From Bradyrhizobium sp. Rc3b (GTDB taxonomy: Bacteria > Pseudomonadota > Alphaproteobacteria > Rhizobiales > Xanthobacteraceae): a stretch of 64,000 nt of DNA. Each line of letters begins with the position of its first letter. Within the stretch, counting starts at the first letter, position 1. Made by a program: the position numbers and the translations under genes. Location of the stretch: assembly GCF_900114915.1 (NCBI RefSeq), contig NZ_FOUS01000007.1, positions 1 to 64,000 on the forward strand, given 5' to 3'. Of the stretch, positions 63,470-64,000 are shown in pieces. A model generated the notes under the pieces. The model did not search any database and was not told the origin of the DNA. It worked only from the letters and a program-made list of their open reading frames with translations.

Positions 63470-64000
63470 CTAAAAAAGTGGTTTCTGCGGAATTTCCAAT
63501 TCCTGCTGCCGATACTCAAACATCTTTACTTCCTGTACAGCTGTTCGTCGAGCTACAGCGAGACCTTCAGTCGGCAGACAGCCAACTTCGGACAATCGCC
63601 AAACAGCGGCGATGAACGAAGATCCTGACGTAATGAAGTCATCAAACAGAAGAACCGGCCTATCGGGTTTTTGGATGACTTGGAGATTATCAAATCGCCG
63701 CTCGGGAGAGCGAGCACCACCCTGCTTGTGAATGGCGCCCGAAGCGGCCTTCCAGCGTAGCGCATCGAGGGCTATCAGCTTACCGCCCGATGCCGCCGCT
63801 ATCGCCTGTGCGTACAGCAGCGTCTTGTAGCTCGCCGGTGCACCAACAACGCCGGCACTATTAGGAATCGGGACAATTGCAGTGGACTGGTTCGGCGAGC
63901 TGAAAGACCGACCTAACGCGGACCATAGATGGTCCAAAAAGCCCTGCCGATTTCGTTCCTCCAGTCGGAAGTTGATGCCGGCAACGGTAACTTGAGCGTA
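63470..64000 (-). CDS. Phosphoribosyltransferase-domain protein (5' end outside the window)
   Basis: At least 176 codons, open to the window edge, so the N-terminus is missing. The PRPP-binding loop is VLLFDDFITSGSSFIAA, matching the type I PRTase signature (two acidic residues, then TSG). Before it is LRWKAASGAIHKQGGARSPERR, a flexible-loop region. The length and the setting differ from the nucleotide-salvage enzymes; such domains are also found in mobile elements as uncharacterised accessory genes. A TTG at 63937 is a possible internal start but codons before it look coding. Confidence 0.75.
   Translation of the reverse strand, partial: YAQVTVAGINFRLEERNRQGFLDHLWSALGRSFSSPNQSTAIVPIPNSAGVVGAPASYKTLLYAQAIAAASGGKLIALDALRWKAASGAIHKQGGARSPERRFDNLQVIQKPDRPVLLFDDFITSGSSFIAAVWRLSEVGCLPTEGLAVARRTAVQEVKMFEYRQQELEIPQKPLF

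Larger units (their letters stand above)
59092..64000. mobile_element. Integrative element (left end; continues beyond the window)
   Basis: Runs from the break in comEC to the window edge. It has int at its end, an overlapping excisionase-like gene and cargo of small or unknown genes (86 aa, 391 aa HTH/coiled-coil, DUF6894, Cas2-fold, DUF3102 fragment, phosphoribosyltransferase). From about 61.3 kb the GC content drops below that of the core genes. No conjugation, phage-structural or transposase gene is visible in this part, so it may be a genomic island, satellite or the end of a larger ICE. Confidence 0.8.

Overview
The window looks like chromosome of a Bradyrhizobium-type alphaproteobacterium (order Hyphomicrobiales). 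Reasons: high GC; the gene order secG-pyrG-kdsA-eno-ftsB-pdhABC-lpdA; the block trpD-trpC-moaC followed further on by moeA-lexA-comEC; a lipoyl domain on the E1-beta subunit of pyruvate dehydrogenase; a GAAC-N7-GAAC SOS box before lexA; FixJ-type regulators; and several families of palindromic intergenic repeats. The assignment is inference from gene order and protein character, since no rRNA or tRNA gene was seen.

Layout. 0.1-3.4 kb: a vitamin B12-type unit on the minus strand (cobalamin riboswitch, TonB-dependent receptor, small membrane protein). 3.4-10 kb: small hypothetical genes, a membrane-bound class III nucleotide cyclase, a soluble lytic transglycosylase, and a minus-strand cluster of four small genes, three of them cysteine-rich. 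10.1-14.0 kb: a multi-PAS histidine kinase, a FixJ-like regulator and a stand-alone receiver. 14.0-16.5 kb: a TctC/Bug binding protein and a threonine synthase-like enzyme. 16.7-23.0 kb: the pyruvate dehydrogenase operon pdhA-pdhB-DUF5076-deaminase-pdhC-small membrane gene-lpdA. 23.2-26.1 kb: an AcoD-type aldehyde dehydrogenase and its likely GAF/Fis regulator. 26.3-38.5 kb: housekeeping genes (ftsB/divIC, eno, kdsA, pyrG, secG, tpiA) mixed with oxidoreductases, queF, a Vgb-like propeller and an MFS permease. 38.8-43.0 kb: ppiD-like foldase, trpD, trpC, moaC.

43.0-53.7 kb is a block of accessory character between moaC and moeA: a CGNR regulator facing an amidase-MFS operon across two palindromes, an Flp pilin gene of 54 codons, a GGDEF-EAL protein, ctpA, an FMN hydroxy-acid dehydrogenase, a YihX-like phosphatase and two tiny genes. 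53.8-58 kb: moeA, lexA with its SOS box, a conserved hypothetical and a two-GAF protein.

From about 59.09 kb to the right edge lies one end of an integrative element. comEC survives only as its last ~350 codons and is cut in mid-gene next to a tyrosine recombinase; beyond it come an excisionase-like gene, an 86-aa gene, a 391-aa HTH/coiled-coil protein, a DUF6894 gene, a Cas2-fold (SinR-type) protein, a truncated DUF3102 gene and a phosphoribosyltransferase that runs off the edge. No CRISPR array, transposase or tRNA target was seen there. This element, with the DNA-uptake gene as its target and mostly undescribed cargo, is the most interesting part of the window.
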